Positions 24,229 through 36,943 of a stretch of DNA of 64,000 bases are shown in pieces (within the stretch, counting starts at the first letter, position 1; every line of letters starts with the position of its first letter). Both the position numbers and the translations under genes were made by a program. Origin of the DNA: Montifringilla adamsi (Eukaryota > Chordata > Aves > Passeriformes > Passeridae); the NCBI GenBank assembly GCA_017590115.1, contig JAGGNK010006113.1, forward strand, positions 124,001 to 188,000, read 5' to 3'. The notes beneath the pieces were generated by a model that was given only the letters and a program-made list of their open reading frames with translations, was not told the origin of the DNA and searched no databases.

Positions 24229-24800
24229 TAGAACCATAAAATCATTGAGGTTAAAAAGACCTCCAGGATCATTGAGTCCAGCCAGGTCCACTACTAAACC
24301 ATGACCCTAAATGTCACTGCTGCACGGGTTTTTGAGCGCTTCCAAGGATGCTGATTCCACCACTTCCCTGGGCAGCCTGTTCCAATGTTTGGCCATCATT
24401 TCAGTGATAAAATTTTCCCTAATATCCCATCTAAACCTCCCCTGGTGCAACTGGAGCTGTTTCCTTTTGCTCTATTACTTTTACCTAGGAGCAGAGCCTG
24501 GCCCCCTCCGGCTGCATCCTCCTGTCAGGGAGCTGTGGAGAGTGAGAAGGTCCCTTCTGACCCTCCTTTTCTCCAGGCTGAACTCTCACAGCTCCCTCAA
24601 CCACTCCTGGTGCTCCAGACCCTTCCCCAGCTCCATTGCCATCTCTGGACATTTTCCAGCACCTCAATGACTTTCTTGTAGAAAGGAGTCCAAAACTGAT
24701 CCCACAGTTGGAGGTGTGGCCCCAGCAGTGCCCAGCACAGAGGGACAATCCCTGCCCTGGTCCTGCTGATCCAGGCCAGGATTCCCTTGGCTGGTATCAT
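24229..24800 (-). mobile_element. CR1 LINE fragment, about 570 bp
   Basis: Reverse-complement CR1 of the same subfamily as 8036-8515. It begins 'agaaccataaaatcattgag', then 'gggcagcctgttccaatgtt', 'cctccttttctccaggctga' and 'agacccttccccagctcca', and ends in the 'gaccaggcagggattg'-like region near 24780. No intact frame. Confidence 0.92.
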
Positions 24801-25097
24801 GTACCAACAGAACACATCCAACACGGAGGGAGACAGAGAGAGAAAAGTAGAAAGCAAGAAACAGACCCAAGCCCAGGCGAAACCACTCCTGGAGCACCCT
24901 CTGAAACCTGAACTCGACTCCTCTATTTTCGAGTGCGCTGGGCAGGAGGTTCAGCTTCTGGCTCTCTATTTTTAACCATTTCAGCCCTTCTTGAAACCCC
25001 TGGAAGGGTTCCAAGCACTCTCTGCCAAGCCTCCTGAGGAGCACCAGCCCCTCCTACAGCCTGGCTCTTCTCTGCTCCGCAGCCCCCGGATCCTCAC

Positions 25098-25248
25098 CCC
25101 ATCCGAGACACAAGAAGCGCTTGCGGATGATGCGGTTCCGTAACCGGCCCGTCACGGCCATGTAGGACTGCCAGGCCTCGGTCAGCACCCAGCAGAAAGA
25201 GGAGAGGAAGAAGAAGTGCAAGAAAGCCGCCACCAGCGTGCAGATCAC
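25098..25248 (-). CDS. ADGRB1: ADGRB1 exon: TM3, second intracellular loop, start of TM4
   Basis: A 151-nt exon. The acceptor is ...CCTCTCTGCAG above 25248 and the donor is GTGAGG at 25097-25092. It encodes 50 residues plus one base of a Gly codon. Residues 1-9 are V-I-C-T-L-V-A-A-F; the Cys is the TM3 partner of the conserved extracellular disulfide. TM3 continues [20 protein letters not shown], a signature of adhesion GPCR group VII. ICL2 is [14 protein letters not shown], followed by F-L-C-L-G-W at the start of TM4. The T-G-x-L-R-N-R form points to BAI1; BAI3 has T-G-K-I-R-T-R and BAI2 I-G-R-M-R-T-R as I remember them. Confidence 0.97.
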
Positions 25249-25532
25249 CTGCAGAGAGGAGGAAAGGAGGACACGTGAGAGGAGCGGCAGGCGGAGAGAG
25301 CAGCAGGGAGCAGAGAGGAAGGCGCGGGGAGACGATTCCAAACCGGGCTCTGGAAGGAAAAGTCATGGAGATCAGGACATGGAAATACTGTTTTAGAGGG
25401 GCAGGCTCCTCCAAAAGTTTTGACTTAGCAAAGATCAAAGCCTTAAATTTAAGTACTACGTGGAAATCATCTGCTCTTAAGCACGAGCTTTAGGATAAGG
25501 CCATGATTAACACTTTGGAAGAATTGTTGAAT

Positions 25533-25616
25533 TATAGAATTGTTTGAGTGGGGAGGGACCTTAAAGATAATTTAATTACAACCTCTGCAAAACAGGCAGG
25601 GACACCTTCCATTAGA
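25533..25616 (-). mobile_element. CR1 LINE 3'-end fragment
   Basis: Degenerate reverse-complement CR1 tip: 'attatagaattgtttgagtg', 'gagggaccttaaagataatt' and 'ggcagggacaccttccatta'. Confidence 0.8.
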
Positions 25617-28325
25617 AATCTGAGCACACATCCCATCCTGGTGCTTTCTTGGCTTCAGCAGGATATATTTAATTTCCAAATCATCCAAATTATTGCCATG
25701 ATCCTTACAAGGCTGGGGGGATGGAGTAGTTAGTAAACAGTGCACTAATCTCAGTTGAAAAGGTTTGCAAAGCACCACGTCCCTGGCAGCCCAGCCATGG
25801 AAATGAAATCTGAGGAAGGTAATTTGGATGGTGCCCCTGCCAGAAAAACAGGGTTGAGTGGAAGAGTTAAGCCGTGAGAGATGGGTGAAACCATGGCTGC
25901 CAGGGGCTGGGAAAGGACTGCAAACATGAGGGTACAGTTGTCCAAGAGCACATAACTACCAGCAGACAGGAGGAAAAAAAAAAAAAAGAAAAAAAACCCC
26001 TAGATTAGAAAGAATTTCATAATGGTGAGCTCTGCTACTTGGTGGGGAAATCTCACAAGGGAAATGCAGGCAGCTTAAGCCATTTAAAATTAAACTGGGG
26101 AAAGAACTGGCAAATGCATTATGAAGAACAATCCCAGAGTGCCAGGGAGATGGACTGGAAACCTGACAAGCTCGTCTTTGTTTTAACTCAGCAAGGCCAA
26201 ATCTTTCACTGGTGCAAATTGGTGCCGCTCTGTTTCACTCAGCCAGTTTTCCCCCCATCTGGGAGCTGAAAACTGTGAATCAATGTACTCGAGAAGAAAG
26301 TGATGGGAAGAAACTCCAGTGGCTCCTGAGGAGAAGGGAGAGCAAATAGATTTTAAAAGTGACTATGGATGAAAAAAAATATGGCTTCAGGCATTTGGGG
26401 GAGGGGGAGATTTATCATCAAGAATTTCTTTGCTTTGAGTTATATGGGGAAACGTGGACTAGGCTTTACAGTCAATGAACCTTTCTCTTTTTGCTCTGTT
26501 TTCAACCACCAGCATCTTTCAAGCTACAGCTCTCATGCACAGAGTGGCTTTTATCATGATTTTATCAGATTGCTCTTGATTCATCCACCGGCACCACCCG
26601 ACGTTATCAGAGGCTGTGAATAAAAGACAGACCATGTGTTCTCTGAGATAGGAATTGTCTTTTTTTGTTCCAGATTTGCATTTGACACCAAATCCCTCCG
26701 TATTGTGCTTAAAGGTGTATTCGGGATGTCAGTTCAGTACAAATAACACAGCTCAATATGATAATGTCCAGTAATTTTGATATTTTACAAGAATCCTAAT
26801 AAAAGGTGGTTCCTATTCATCAGCTTACAAACCCTATATGAAACAGCTACAAACAGAGGATGCTTTCTGGAATGGATTTTAAGAGATTGCTATTTTAGAA
26901 CCCTTTTCTTTTTTGACTGATATCAGGTACAACACTGTTCACATTGTCTTTTTGATTTTGTTTCAAACCAACACAGTTCCTCCTTGTAAAGTGGAGAGAA
27001 AAGCTTTGCTTTACAATTTTACACCACAGAGATACGTTTGGGTTTTTTTGGTTTTTTTCTTCTCAAATGAGTAGCTTTGACAGAAAGGGAAGAGAGGAGG
27101 GGAAGACAAGAGAAATATCTCAGCTGGACCAGGATGAACTCATCGCCTCAAATGAACTTGGCCAACTGATAGGCAGGCAAATATTTGCTTCTGCAACCTC
27201 TGCTGCAGGTTTTCCCTTCCTTGTGGGGAAAACCAAACATCCCCATGAAGGGCTAAGCACAGGGATATGATGTCCCAGGATCCAGCAGAGCCTGTCAGTC
27301 TGTCAAGGCCATTAGCCCTTGTTTTCCTTTAAGAGGAGAAATCTGCTCCCTTCCAGCACAAGCCTCGGAGATACAAGGCCACTTCCTGCAGCATCCATTC
27401 CCTTTGTATCCCCAGATTGCTGACTGTAATTTTTTTTTTAGCCGTTTCCCAGGCCTTTCATCTTCAAAAAGCTTAGCAAATCCAGGCATGGAATCTCGCC
27501 TTTGAGGTTACACGGATGGAAATCCAGGGAGAATTTGACATTTCCAGGGAAGCCGATACCACAGAAATCTCCCGGAGAAGCCGCAATTATAAATCACCGA
27601 CATTTTAAGGCACTCTATTATCGATAATTGAATGTGAATAAAATCTTAATTTACGCTCCTTCGTCTCTCCTCTGCATAGTTTTCTCTCTCTGTTGCCTGC
27701 CAGAGACTGTTTACTAGATGGCTGAGAGGAAATCCAAGAATAACCTTTCTATTTCTGGGGTTTCATGCATATGGATGTGCAAAGAGCTAATCTGCCTCCT
27801 GCCATCGCTGCCGGGAGCTTTGAATCCCCATCAACAGCTCCAACAGTGAACTCCCAGAGTCACGGGACAAAAAACCCACCAGGGCAAACCTGGGTTCATA
27901 ACTGTGCTCTGCAGGAGGTGGGAGAGGAGGAAGACATCCAGCTCCTGTCCTGAGGTGAAGAAGAACCACCAAAGAGGAGGTCCAGCCATGGTTTGTCCTG
28001 TTGAGCATCCCTCAGTGCTTCATCCCGTGGAAAGAAGCTCCCAGCACATGTTTGGTGTGGCAGAAAACACAAACAAGGAAAGCAGGAGCTTGGGTTTCCC
28101 TCTCTCCACCTCTTGCCAACCACGCTGGCAATGGAAAATAACTCTGCTTTGGGAAGGGAGTTTCTTTGCGGCAGGAAAGAAACTGGCTGCTTGTTTCCAC
28201 ACTTCTCTGCACACACAGGGCTCCAACAGCTGGAAAGCTTTTCCTAAAACAACCTAACCCTAACCCAAAAAGCCTTCCATAGAAATGAATCCCTGATTCA
28301 CTAAATCCTTCAGCTTCTCTGCAGG

Positions 28326-28545
28326 AATCATAAAATCATAGGATGGGTTGAGTTTTGGGAGGTACCTTAAAAACCATCTCATTCCAACCCCCTGCCATGG
28401 GCAGAAAGATTTTCTCTTTGCTCAAAGCTCTGTCCAACCTTGCCTTGAACACTTCCAGTGTTGGAGCACCCACAATTTCTCTGGGCAACCTGTTCAGTGC
28501 CTCACCACCCTCACAGGGAAGATTTTATTCCTGATATGCTTCTAA
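28326..28545 (-). mobile_element. CR1 LINE 3'-end fragment
   Basis: Reverse-complement CR1 with 'aatcataaaatcataggatg' tip repeats, 'ccaaccccctgccatgggca', 'tgccttgaacacttccagtg' and 'caccaccctcacagggaaga'. Confidence 0.92.
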
Positions 28546-29463
28546 CAGTGATACCACGCTCATGCAGCCAAAGCAGGAGCTCAAAAGACCCAGCTGGTCA
28601 CTAGTTCCTATTAAGCAATACTAATTTTTGACTTCGGATTGTGATTTTGGCAGCAGAAAGAGTGGAGGAGGTGTCTTGATTCACGTTTTTTGGCTCAACA
28701 GAGTTATGATGGTCAGAGCATTTTGGAAGAGGGGAAAATTTGCAAGAGAAAAATACTAATGGTTAACAGTGATTTGTCATGCCAGACATCAACAGGGAAC
28801 CTGAAAGCGCTTGAGCTGGAAAAAAATCATGGAGGCAACACAACGCCTCTCCAGCTGGATCTGTGGGAAGAGAGCAACTAGTGTTCATGGCTTGGAAAAC
28901 CAAGCTGGGTTTTGCCTGGACTGCTGGAGTCACTCTGGGATCTGCTCCGAGTCCCTCGAGGCCCTGCAGTGCTCATGGTGCATCTGGCAATGCTTCCCAT
29001 CCCCAAAAAAGGTTGGACAGTTTTGTGCCAGTGTTCATTAACATCTGCCAAGTACTTTCAGCTCAGAGTATAAAAACTGCCGGAGAAATAAATGTAAAGC
29101 TGAGAGGTTGTTTGTTTGGGTTTTTTTTTAAAGCCTTTTCTCAATCTGTCTTTGTAATTTTTTTGAAAATAAAGTGGTTAAAGCCTTGCAAATCACCACG
29201 CTTCTTCACCGTACCATGTGCCAGCTACTTTAGGCAGATATTCAAAAATATCACATTGGTTTTAATCAAAGCCCTGAGGATGCTGACAAATTATCAAAGA
29301 GAGAGCGAGAGAGAAAATTGAAATCTGCCATTTAGCCGTGTCTTTGACATGTCGCTAATTAACAGATGGAGGAAAAATGAGGAAGCGCTGCCTGAATGGA
29401 TCATTTCAGTGCTAAATCAGGGGGAAAGCAAACAAATAAACAAAGCCCCAGTGGATCCCTTAC

Positions 29464-29566
29464 CTTATTCCGGGTCTGGGTCTGTCCGATGAGGATGAGG
29501 GCGTTGGAGGAGATGATGGAGAGGCAGAAGTTGATGAGGATGACGGAGCGCTCCGAGCGGATGTAC
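29464..29566 (-). CDS. ADGRB1: ADGRB1 exon: first intracellular loop, TM2, first extracellular loop
   Basis: A 103-nt exon. The acceptor is ...TCACTGCAG above 29566 and the donor is GTAAGG at 29463-29458. The first base completes an Arg codon (AG|G) from the TM1 exon; 34 residues follow. Y-I-R-S-E-R is the first intracellular loop. TM2 is [20 protein letters not shown], and G-Q-T-Q-T-R-N-K is the first extracellular loop. The exon ends in phase 0 (AAG|) and joins directly to V-I-C-T of the TM3 exon. [14 protein letters not shown] is the BAI1 form; BAI3 reads N-I-L-I-L-V-G-Q-T-Q-T-H-N-K as I recall. Confidence 0.97.
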
Positions 29567-30044
29567 CTGCAGTGACAGAAGAGGGGAGGGAGACCCACCC
29601 TGTCACAGCCTGCCCTGGGTGACCTCTGGAAAGCAGCAATCCAGGCCAGGCTCTACACAATTGCCAATTTCCTGAAGATTTTATGTGCTAGGCAGACAAG
29701 AACAAGGGGGGAAGGGAGGGGGAGAAGATGTCTCCATCATCCCCATCAATGCTGGAGTTAGGAGCCAACAAACGAGGGGCCAGCCTAGTCTGAGCCCCTC
29801 CTAAAACAGTAGAGTGCTGCAAATCTTCTTCAGCTCTGCCTACTTGAAACGGGGGCTTGAAAAGGAGCTTGAAAGAAAACAAACAGGCAACACACAGATA
29901 AGATTCCCAACCAAAGGCATGCTGGCGATGGAAGCAGATTACAAACACATGCACCTTGACAACAAAGTGTGTGTGATTCAGCATTCCACTTCCTTCAGCC
30001 TAACAACCCCTCCTGGGGTGAGAAGCATTGATAAGCATTTCTGG

Positions 30045-30074
30045 CTTTTTTTTTTTTTTTTTTTTTTTTTTTTT
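30045..30074. repeat. Poly(T) tract
   Basis: About 30 uninterrupted T on the plus strand (A on the gene strand). Confidence 0.95.
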
Positions 30075-30781
30075 GGTATCACTTCTCCAAACTAGGCCAA
30101 ATACGTAACTGCAGCTGTGGGTTTGGGACATCAGGGACAGCAGTTAGGGAGCTGTTGCCTTCAGCACCTTGCAGGAGCCAGCTATTTGTCATTTCTGATT
30201 TGCAGCACAGCACCAGGCTCGCTGCCGAGGAAAGTGGTGCACCACAATTAATTCAAACCACTGGCCAGGGAGGGAAATTTCTTTGAAGGCACTTTTATGT
30301 ACACGATAAAACGAAAAGGGAACTGCAAAGGTGCAAGTCCTCAAGGACTGGCTCAAGATCTGACCACACCAACATTCACACATGTGAATTATCTCAAAGA
30401 CGCTGCAAGTGCCCTGCCTGAATGCCAGATGAGTGAAGAGGAGATGCTGATGCTTATATAAATTAGAAACAGATGTATTAATCAACCAGCTCATCCCTGG
30501 AGGCTAATGCAGGATTATTTCCTATATTCCAGCACATCAACTATTTATGTTGGGAATTTAATTTCATTAATTAATTTTAGCGAGAGTGAGTTGGTCGTGC
30601 CTTGGCTGCAGAGTTTTGAGTTTCTGATGAGGAGGGCAGGATGGGTTTACTGCACGTGTGTGTTCTGCCAAGGGTAAATCTGTGCTTTAGACCTAATGAA
30701 GGCTGTAAAACTGATTTTTCAACGTCCCCTTGATCTGTACCTTCAGACAAACATGTATGGTGAAGATATGCTTTTCTGGAC

Positions 30782-30803
30782 AAAAAAAAAAAAAAAAAAA
30801 AAA
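30782..30803. repeat. Poly(A) tract
   Basis: About 22 uninterrupted A on the plus strand. Confidence 0.93.
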
Positions 30804-31439
30804 TAGCAAAGGTAGCATGAACTGCTACTTAATCTGTTGGAAATCTGGTTTATAGGAAGTTCTCCCCGAAACACTCCCAGCCCCAGAACAGGCTGCAAAA
30901 TGTAGGATCCCTCCTCAGCAAGAAACTGGGTTGACAGGCTGCAAAATGAGCTGCTGGTTCCTTCCACAGCCAAGCTGAGCCCAAATTTCCTGATTTCAAT
31001 GGGCTCCATACAGTGCTGGGCATCACCTGGACCCTGCTCCATTTGTGACTGGAGGGTACTGAGACCTCAATCTTTTCATGCTTTGATTGTGTGAAGTAAA
31101 ACCTCAAATCTCCAGTCAGGAGCTTCTACAGGGCAGAAACAGAGATTTGGACTCTGTCCTGGTGGGAAGGAGATGTAATAAATCTGTGTAGCAACACTAC
31201 AATCATGCTATTAGCATGAGCTTGTAAAGTCTTCCCTGGTCAGAAAAAGGTAAGAAATGAGTTGACCATAAATCTGCGTTTTAACATAAGGGGAGATAAT
31301 CCAGCTGTCTTAAGACTTTTTGCCCCTTAAGCCCCCTTAAACCAACTCTCTTTTTTCCCCTGCTTCCCTTCACACCCTGAGAATTTATCTTGTTCTCCAG
31401 ATCCCTGAACCTCCAAAGAACAAGATGTGGGTTGGCAAT

Positions 31440-33140
31440 GAAGAGAATCAGAATAATTTAGGTTGGGGAAAAAAAAAACAACCTCTCAAGTTCCCAGTCC
31501 AATCCTATGCCTAAAAAAAGGACTGATTTCAAAGTCAGATCAGGTTTCTCAGGGTCTCATCTGATTGAGATTTGAAAATCACCAGGAACAGAAATGCTAC
31601 CACCTCTCTTGGCTGACTTATTACAGCACTAAACTGCTTAACTGCTTTCCTGGTGAAGGATTATTTTGCTTTATATCCAGCTGGGTCTTTTCCTGCTGCA
31701 GCTGGTGCCTTTAGACCTTTCCCTGCCTACCTCTGCAAGTTGCTTGGCTTCTCCATGACTGCTCTTTAACAGCCTCCTCTTCTCCAAATTTGTTCCCTTT
31801 GCCTCCTTTGACATTGTCCAGCTCCCTCAGCACAGACTGGACTTGCTGGCATGTGCTGGTATCTCTGGTATTGGAGGCATCCAACACTGGGCACCTTTTC
31901 CAGGTGTGGACTCAGGAGTGTCCAGGTTGTTAAAGAAGACATTAAACGATGTTGGCCACCCTACCAACCCTGATCAGGTCTTGATTAGGCCTCAAACCTT
32001 TGACCACCACGCTCAAATCCTGCAGGAATTTCATCCAGATATAAAGCCACCAATCCAGTGCATAATTCCATGGTCTGGATACAAAAATACATTTGGAGAC
32101 TGCGTTAATGGCCTTGGTAATGTCAAAATCCACACCAGCTGCTTCTCTCCACTGTCCATAAAAACAGTCATCCCATCCCAAAAGGAAAACAGGGCAGCCA
32201 GGCACAACCTGTCCTCCACAAATCCTCACTGTCTATTCCCAATCGCTTCCCTGTCCATCATTTTGCCTGGAAATAACCTTTAGAGCTACTTGTTCTTTCA
32301 TCATCCCAGGGGCCATGTAGGCTGACCGGTCAGTTGTTCTCTGCATCCTCCTCCTTGCCCTTTTTAAAGGTGGGTGTAACATTTGCCTTCTTCCAGCCTT
32401 CAGGAAGCTCTCCAGGTGACAGAGAGTGGCTCCACAGTCACACCAAACATCTCCCTCAATGCATCCCACGGATCTTAAAACACCCAGATACATTAAACAG
32501 TCCTTGTCTCTCTTTTCCTTGGCAGTGGGGAGCATTTTCTTCCCTGGATTCTACCTCTACGGAGGAATTTGGGTGCCTGGGAGCCAGCCTTGCCAGCAGA
32601 ACGTGGCAAAAAGGTACCATCACCTTTTCAACTTCCTTATCCACCAGGGTGCTTGCCCCACTCAACACCATTTCCTGGGAAATCCTTTGGTGCTGATGTA
32701 CCTCCAGAACCCATTCCTAATGCCTTTCACATCCCTGACCACTTTCAAACACAGCTGAGCTCTGACCATTCTAATTCAATCCTGCATTCCTGGGCAATTC
32801 TTCCAGAGTCCTCCCTGGTAGCCTGACCTGGATTCCAAACATTTCCTTATTAAGTTTCTGTTCAGTTAGAATGCTAAGAAGACCTCCTGCCATGCTTGCT
32901 TTTTTTCCTTCCATTTCCTCTTCTCCAGCACAGGATGCTCCACAGAAAGAAATCACCATTCTTCTCCAGACCCTCTGGCCAAAGAAGTCAGGAATTTGTA
33001 TCACGGGGGGAAAAAACATTGAACTTGAAGGGTTTTACCAAAAAACACATCTGCAGAAAAGACAGAGCTACTCCAGGGTGCTGCCTTGCTACCCCTCAAC
33101 TGATACATGGATTCTGTCTACTTATCAAAATATGCTGTAC
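31440..33140 (-). mobile_element. Long, decayed CR1 LINE copy with reverse-transcriptase remnants
   Basis: This is the only copy in the window that reaches well into ORF2. On the minus strand, about 31942-32229 translates to a degraded reverse-transcriptase palm. V-D-F-D-I-T-K-A-I-N-A-V stands where CR1 normally has a L-D-F-S-K-A-F-D-T-V-like motif. It is followed by W-N-Y-A-L-D-W-W-L-Y-I-W-M-K-F-L-Q-D-L and V-V-V-K-G, in the family order. Farther 5' in the element, the plus-strand blocks 'aggctgaccggtcagttgtt', 'ggtgggtgtaacatttgcct' and 'tccaccagggtgcttgcccc' match the reverse complement of upstream CR1 coding sequence. The catalytic motif is mutated and the frames are broken, so it is a fossil. 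End coordinates are approximate (the 3' tip may begin near 31440 at 'agaatcagaataatttaggt'). Confidence 0.8.
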
Positions 33141-33204
33141 TCAGCCACAAAACTGGGGGAAACTCACTGATAATTTAGGGAACTTCTGCTCCAGCCTGTG
33201 TCCT

Positions 33205-33500
33205 ACAATCACAGGATATCCTGAGTTGGAAGGGACCCACAAGGATCAGCAAGCCCAGCTCCTGGCCCTGCACAGGACACCCCAACAATCCCATCCTGTG
33301 CCTGAGAGTGTGCCCAAGCACTCCTTGAGCTCTGGCATTTTTGATGCTGTGACCATTCCCAGGAGAGCCTGTTCCAGTGCTAAACCACTCTGTGAATTAA
33401 AAACTTCTCCTGATACCCAACCCAACCCTCCTGACACAACTCCGGCCATTCCCTCAGGTCCTGTCACTGGTCACCAGCGAGGATCCCTACATTCTGTGTG
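33205..33500 (-). mobile_element. CR1 LINE fragment ('atcctgagttggaaggg' subfamily)
   Basis: Reverse-complement copy: 'caatcacaggatatcctgag', 'ttggaagggacccacaagga', 'tcctggccctgcacaggaca', 'tccttgagctctggcatttt' and 'ccattccctcaggtcctgtc'. It is less diverged than the copy next to it, which suggests a younger insertion. Confidence 0.93.
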
Positions 33501-36500
33501 AAGCCCTGCACCAGCTGAGACGGATGGAAAAGGTGAGAAAAGCCCACAGTCTGCTTCTCTGCCCCCATTAGACTCCTCTCCACAAACTGAGTCACTGCAG
33601 CTTTCTCACCGTGTGTACACACATCCCTCTCCACACAGCCACTTACTCATCCCTGCCACCTCCCACCAGGGCCAGGAGTGCCTCAGCATCCCCAGCACAG
33701 GCAGAGCTCCTGGGCTTAAAGCAAGCCTTAACAGCCCCTCCAGAGCTCATTGACAGCCACTCAATCAGTCCTCAGGAGTGAAAAAAGCTGGGGCTGCTCT
33801 CTTGAAATGAAGCAGCACTCACCCAGCTGCTGCCAGGGACAGAGCTCTGCCCTGCCCCACAGGCTGATGGGCTGGTGGATGAGCTGCTCGATAGCAGGGA
33901 TCGATCCTGTGCTATGGAAAGGTCACTGACTCCAGAGGCTGTAGAGCTGCAACGAGTTCAGGGATGGAAAACACATCGGGGCACTCCTGAAATGCCAGTG
34001 TGTCAAGGAGCTGCTTGAAAAGAGGTGTCATTTCACCTGTTCTGACCCCTGAGGGGTTGGGTTTTCCCCCCAGCTTTTCACTTCCATGCCAGTTTTCAAT
34101 TTTTTCTCTCAATTCCCCCTCTTTTCCCACACGGGTGGTGGAGCACGTGGCCCACACACAGATTGTGCCTCCAGCTGTGACCCAGGACAGGCAGTGCAGA
34201 GACAGAACAAGGTCACTCCACTTCTGTGGCCCACTGTGTCACTGACCCCTCTGTCGAGACTGCTAATAAGACCAGAGATGCACCATCTGCAGCAGAGATT
34301 TTTGCAGCCATCTGTCTACTGGGAACTAGAGGGAGGCCACCAACAGGCCACCAACAGCCGTCGAACAGAAACAACTTCCAGTTTCCAACGGGGCCGTGCC
34401 AAGTTGGCCGTGTCTGAAGTGATCACTCGCCTCAAAAAAGCTCGTGCCATTCATGCCAGTGGCTGAGTAGGTGCCACCAAGGAGCAGCTTTTATTTGGGG
34501 GTTTTGAATGGGGAGTGCAGAGGGAATTCATTTCCTCCCTGATATGTAGCCCGAAGCTGGGATCACCTCTCTGTTACTCTTGCCCCTCTTTTCTTCACCG
34601 TGTTCCTCTCCTTCTTTCTCGCCCTCCCTTCTTTTCTGGTTCCCATATACACAAACAAACCCTAGCTGGGCAAAATTCTGGGAAAGCTTCCAGATTGTCA
34701 GCCTCATCGAGCTTATTCATCAGAAGTGTTTCATACTCAAGCTGGGTCTACGGATGCATGCTCCAGATGCCTTTGTCCAGAGTTCTGAATGGGAAATTTT
34801 CCAGCCAAAGCCCCACGAAACAGCTGAGCTCTGGTGAGTGCTCTCCACACAAGATCAGGCAGCCAGGACATGAGGGGTTTCTCTCCAGCACGGTGGAAAA
34901 GAACCACTTTGATGCTGCCCCTGTGTTTTAGTAATAATAATACTGCTGATTCCATTTCTAAGCACTCCTCCAGCTGCTGTCTACCAGAATATACAACATT
35001 TAGGGCAAAACAAAGTGGGAGCCAGGAGATAATGTTGAATACAAAGTTCCTGAGACCATTAATAGGAAAGCACATTCACGTCCAGCAGCTATGCCTAAAA
35101 TAAAAAGGACACACAGAGCGCTCAGGGCTCAGCCACGGGAATGCTGTGAAGTTTGGAAAACATGAAGACATGATCTACAGAGAAGAAATGGAACAAACTC
35201 AGCGCACCAAAGAGAAATTCTAGAGATCACCCGATCATGCTTTACAAATATTTACACAGAGAGACTCAGGCTAGAGAGCCCTTCAATCAAGATATAGCTG
35301 GTCTCAGGATCACTTGGAAATGCATGTCCATCCTTGGCTAGCTCAGAAATACCCATTCAAGCCTCTCTTAAACGTGTCCTCCCATTCCTGCTGATTGTTT
35401 TGGCCATAGGCATAAGGCAAAGAGTGGAATGAGAAATTAAACAGAACACATTTGAAACAGGTCAGGCAATTTACTGTCCTCAATAACAGTAAATATTGGA
35501 GGGGTAGAGGAGAGCACAGTCCTGGAAAAAAATACATCATGTTATTCCAAATGGCTCTGGCATGCTCCAAACTGATTCAGCCTCATGTCTGAGCTTGAGC
35601 TTCAGATCCTGACCCTGTTTCTGACAGGAAAGAGAGGGTGAGGCTCGAACACTTGCTCTTTAATCTTCTATCCTAACTTTCCACTTGATCCTGACACCAG
35701 TGACCCCAGTAAGTCACCTACCGGCGCTGCTCAGTGCCGCCCAGCCTGAGGAAAAGCAGGAGAGGACAAGGACTTGAGCACATCCAATGATACCCCAGGC
35801 ACGGAAAAACCTGAGTTCTAGATAAACGTTATCATGATCAGTCTTCAGCTGCCAAAATTAACCAGCCACTATGCACTGTCACAGTATCAACAAAAAAAAA
35901 AAGATGCATTTTTGCTCAGTTTTTACGCTCTTGTTTCTTTCCTCTATCAAAGCGCAGGAAAAGTTATCTCAATTCAGTCTCTAAATGGAATTTACCCTTT
36001 CCTTCCTGTTGTGAAGAAGCACTGCACAAAATAAGAGCCTCACACTGATCGCTTCTCCCAAAAGGATCACCAATAATACCCAACTGTACTGCCTGCAGCC
36101 ACTCCATTTGGATTTCACAGACATTCACCTGGTTCTGATTTGTTTTTGCTTGGCCTCGAGCCATGAAGGTCTCAGCGTGTTTGCCATGGATTTAGGAGAG
36201 ACATGGATCTCACAGGATAAACTCAGACCTTGTTCAAGGCAATACAGGGAGAAAATCCCTTGCACACCTCAGGTCCTTCAGCTTAAGAGTCACCAGAATG
36301 TATCTAACAGGGGCATGGGCCAATTGTTCATTAAAGCTTTGCTTCAAAATCCCTTCAGCCTCCATAAATGACACTATTTTAGGTTCCACCTGACCTGTGT
36401 ACAGGAGCTGTCAGCAACGGGATGTACTGAGGGATCCCATATGCATCTGAAGCTGAAGGCAAAACGTAGCTAAAAAGTTGGGGAGTTATTTAGATGATTT

Positions 36501-36943
36501 AACATCCTTAAGCTCCTGAAAAGTTCTGTCAGTTCTTCAGGCCAGATGTTTTCATGGCAGGTCACAGAGGTTTGGATGTTCCCAAAGAATTACCTTGCAG
36601 CAGCATCTGCCTGCCAAGAGGCCGTGCGTGTCCACCTCGCCTCTGACAAGGTTTCCTGGGGTACACAAAGGCATCGAAACCAGCACGAGGCTTTTGGAAA
36701 TGGAACAATGTCCCTACATGAGGGCATGGCACTAATTTCACTCTGCTAATTTCTCTGGCACTGAAAGGGGAGAATGATGCCAGCTAAGCCACCAGGATGA
36801 CTTTCTGCAGGGCCCACTCGTTCCCAAACTGTTCTTTCTCAAGCACCAGACACCCAAAACCACAGAGCAAACATTCCAGGATCTCTGTAGGTCAAAAGAC
36901 AGTTACTTTCCCCAAAAAGAAGAGAAGAGAATGAAAGCCATAC

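Larger units (their letters stand above)
20566..25097 (-). other. ADGRB1: ADGRB1 intron between the TM3 and TM4 exons
   Basis: A 4.5-kb intron. It holds the long pentanucleotide tract at 21691-21890, about 1.1 kb upstream of the TM4 exon in transcript direction, and CR1 fragments at 22848-22960 and 24229-24800. The remainder (for example 22960-24220) is AT-rich and looks unique; I see no gene in it. Confidence 0.8.
25249..29463 (-). other. ADGRB1: ADGRB1 intron between the TM2 and TM3 exons
   Basis: A 4.2-kb intron with CR1 fragments at 25533-25616 and 28326-28545. The stretch 27530-27720 is unique AT-rich sequence with a conserved-element look. A two-copy telomere-like motif at about 28252-28266 is too short to mean anything. 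No other exon is seen. Confidence 0.8.
29567..36943 (-). other. ADGRB1: ADGRB1 intron between the TM1 and TM2 exons
   Basis: A 7.4-kb intron. It contains a 30-base T run (30045-30074), an A run (30782-30803), a long decayed CR1 (31440-33140) and a second CR1 of another subfamily immediately after it (33205-33500). The stretches 33500-36943 and 29567-30040 show no repeat family or gene that I can name. Confidence 0.8.

Noticed and set aside
28252..28266. Telomere-like 'cctaaccctaaccc'
   Set aside because: Only two copies of the hexamer. This is too short to indicate an interstitial telomere.
29401..29598. A 65-codon minus-strand open frame read as an independent membrane peptide
   Set aside because: Its hydrophobic core is the TM2 exon of ADGRB1, bounded by a clear acceptor and donor.
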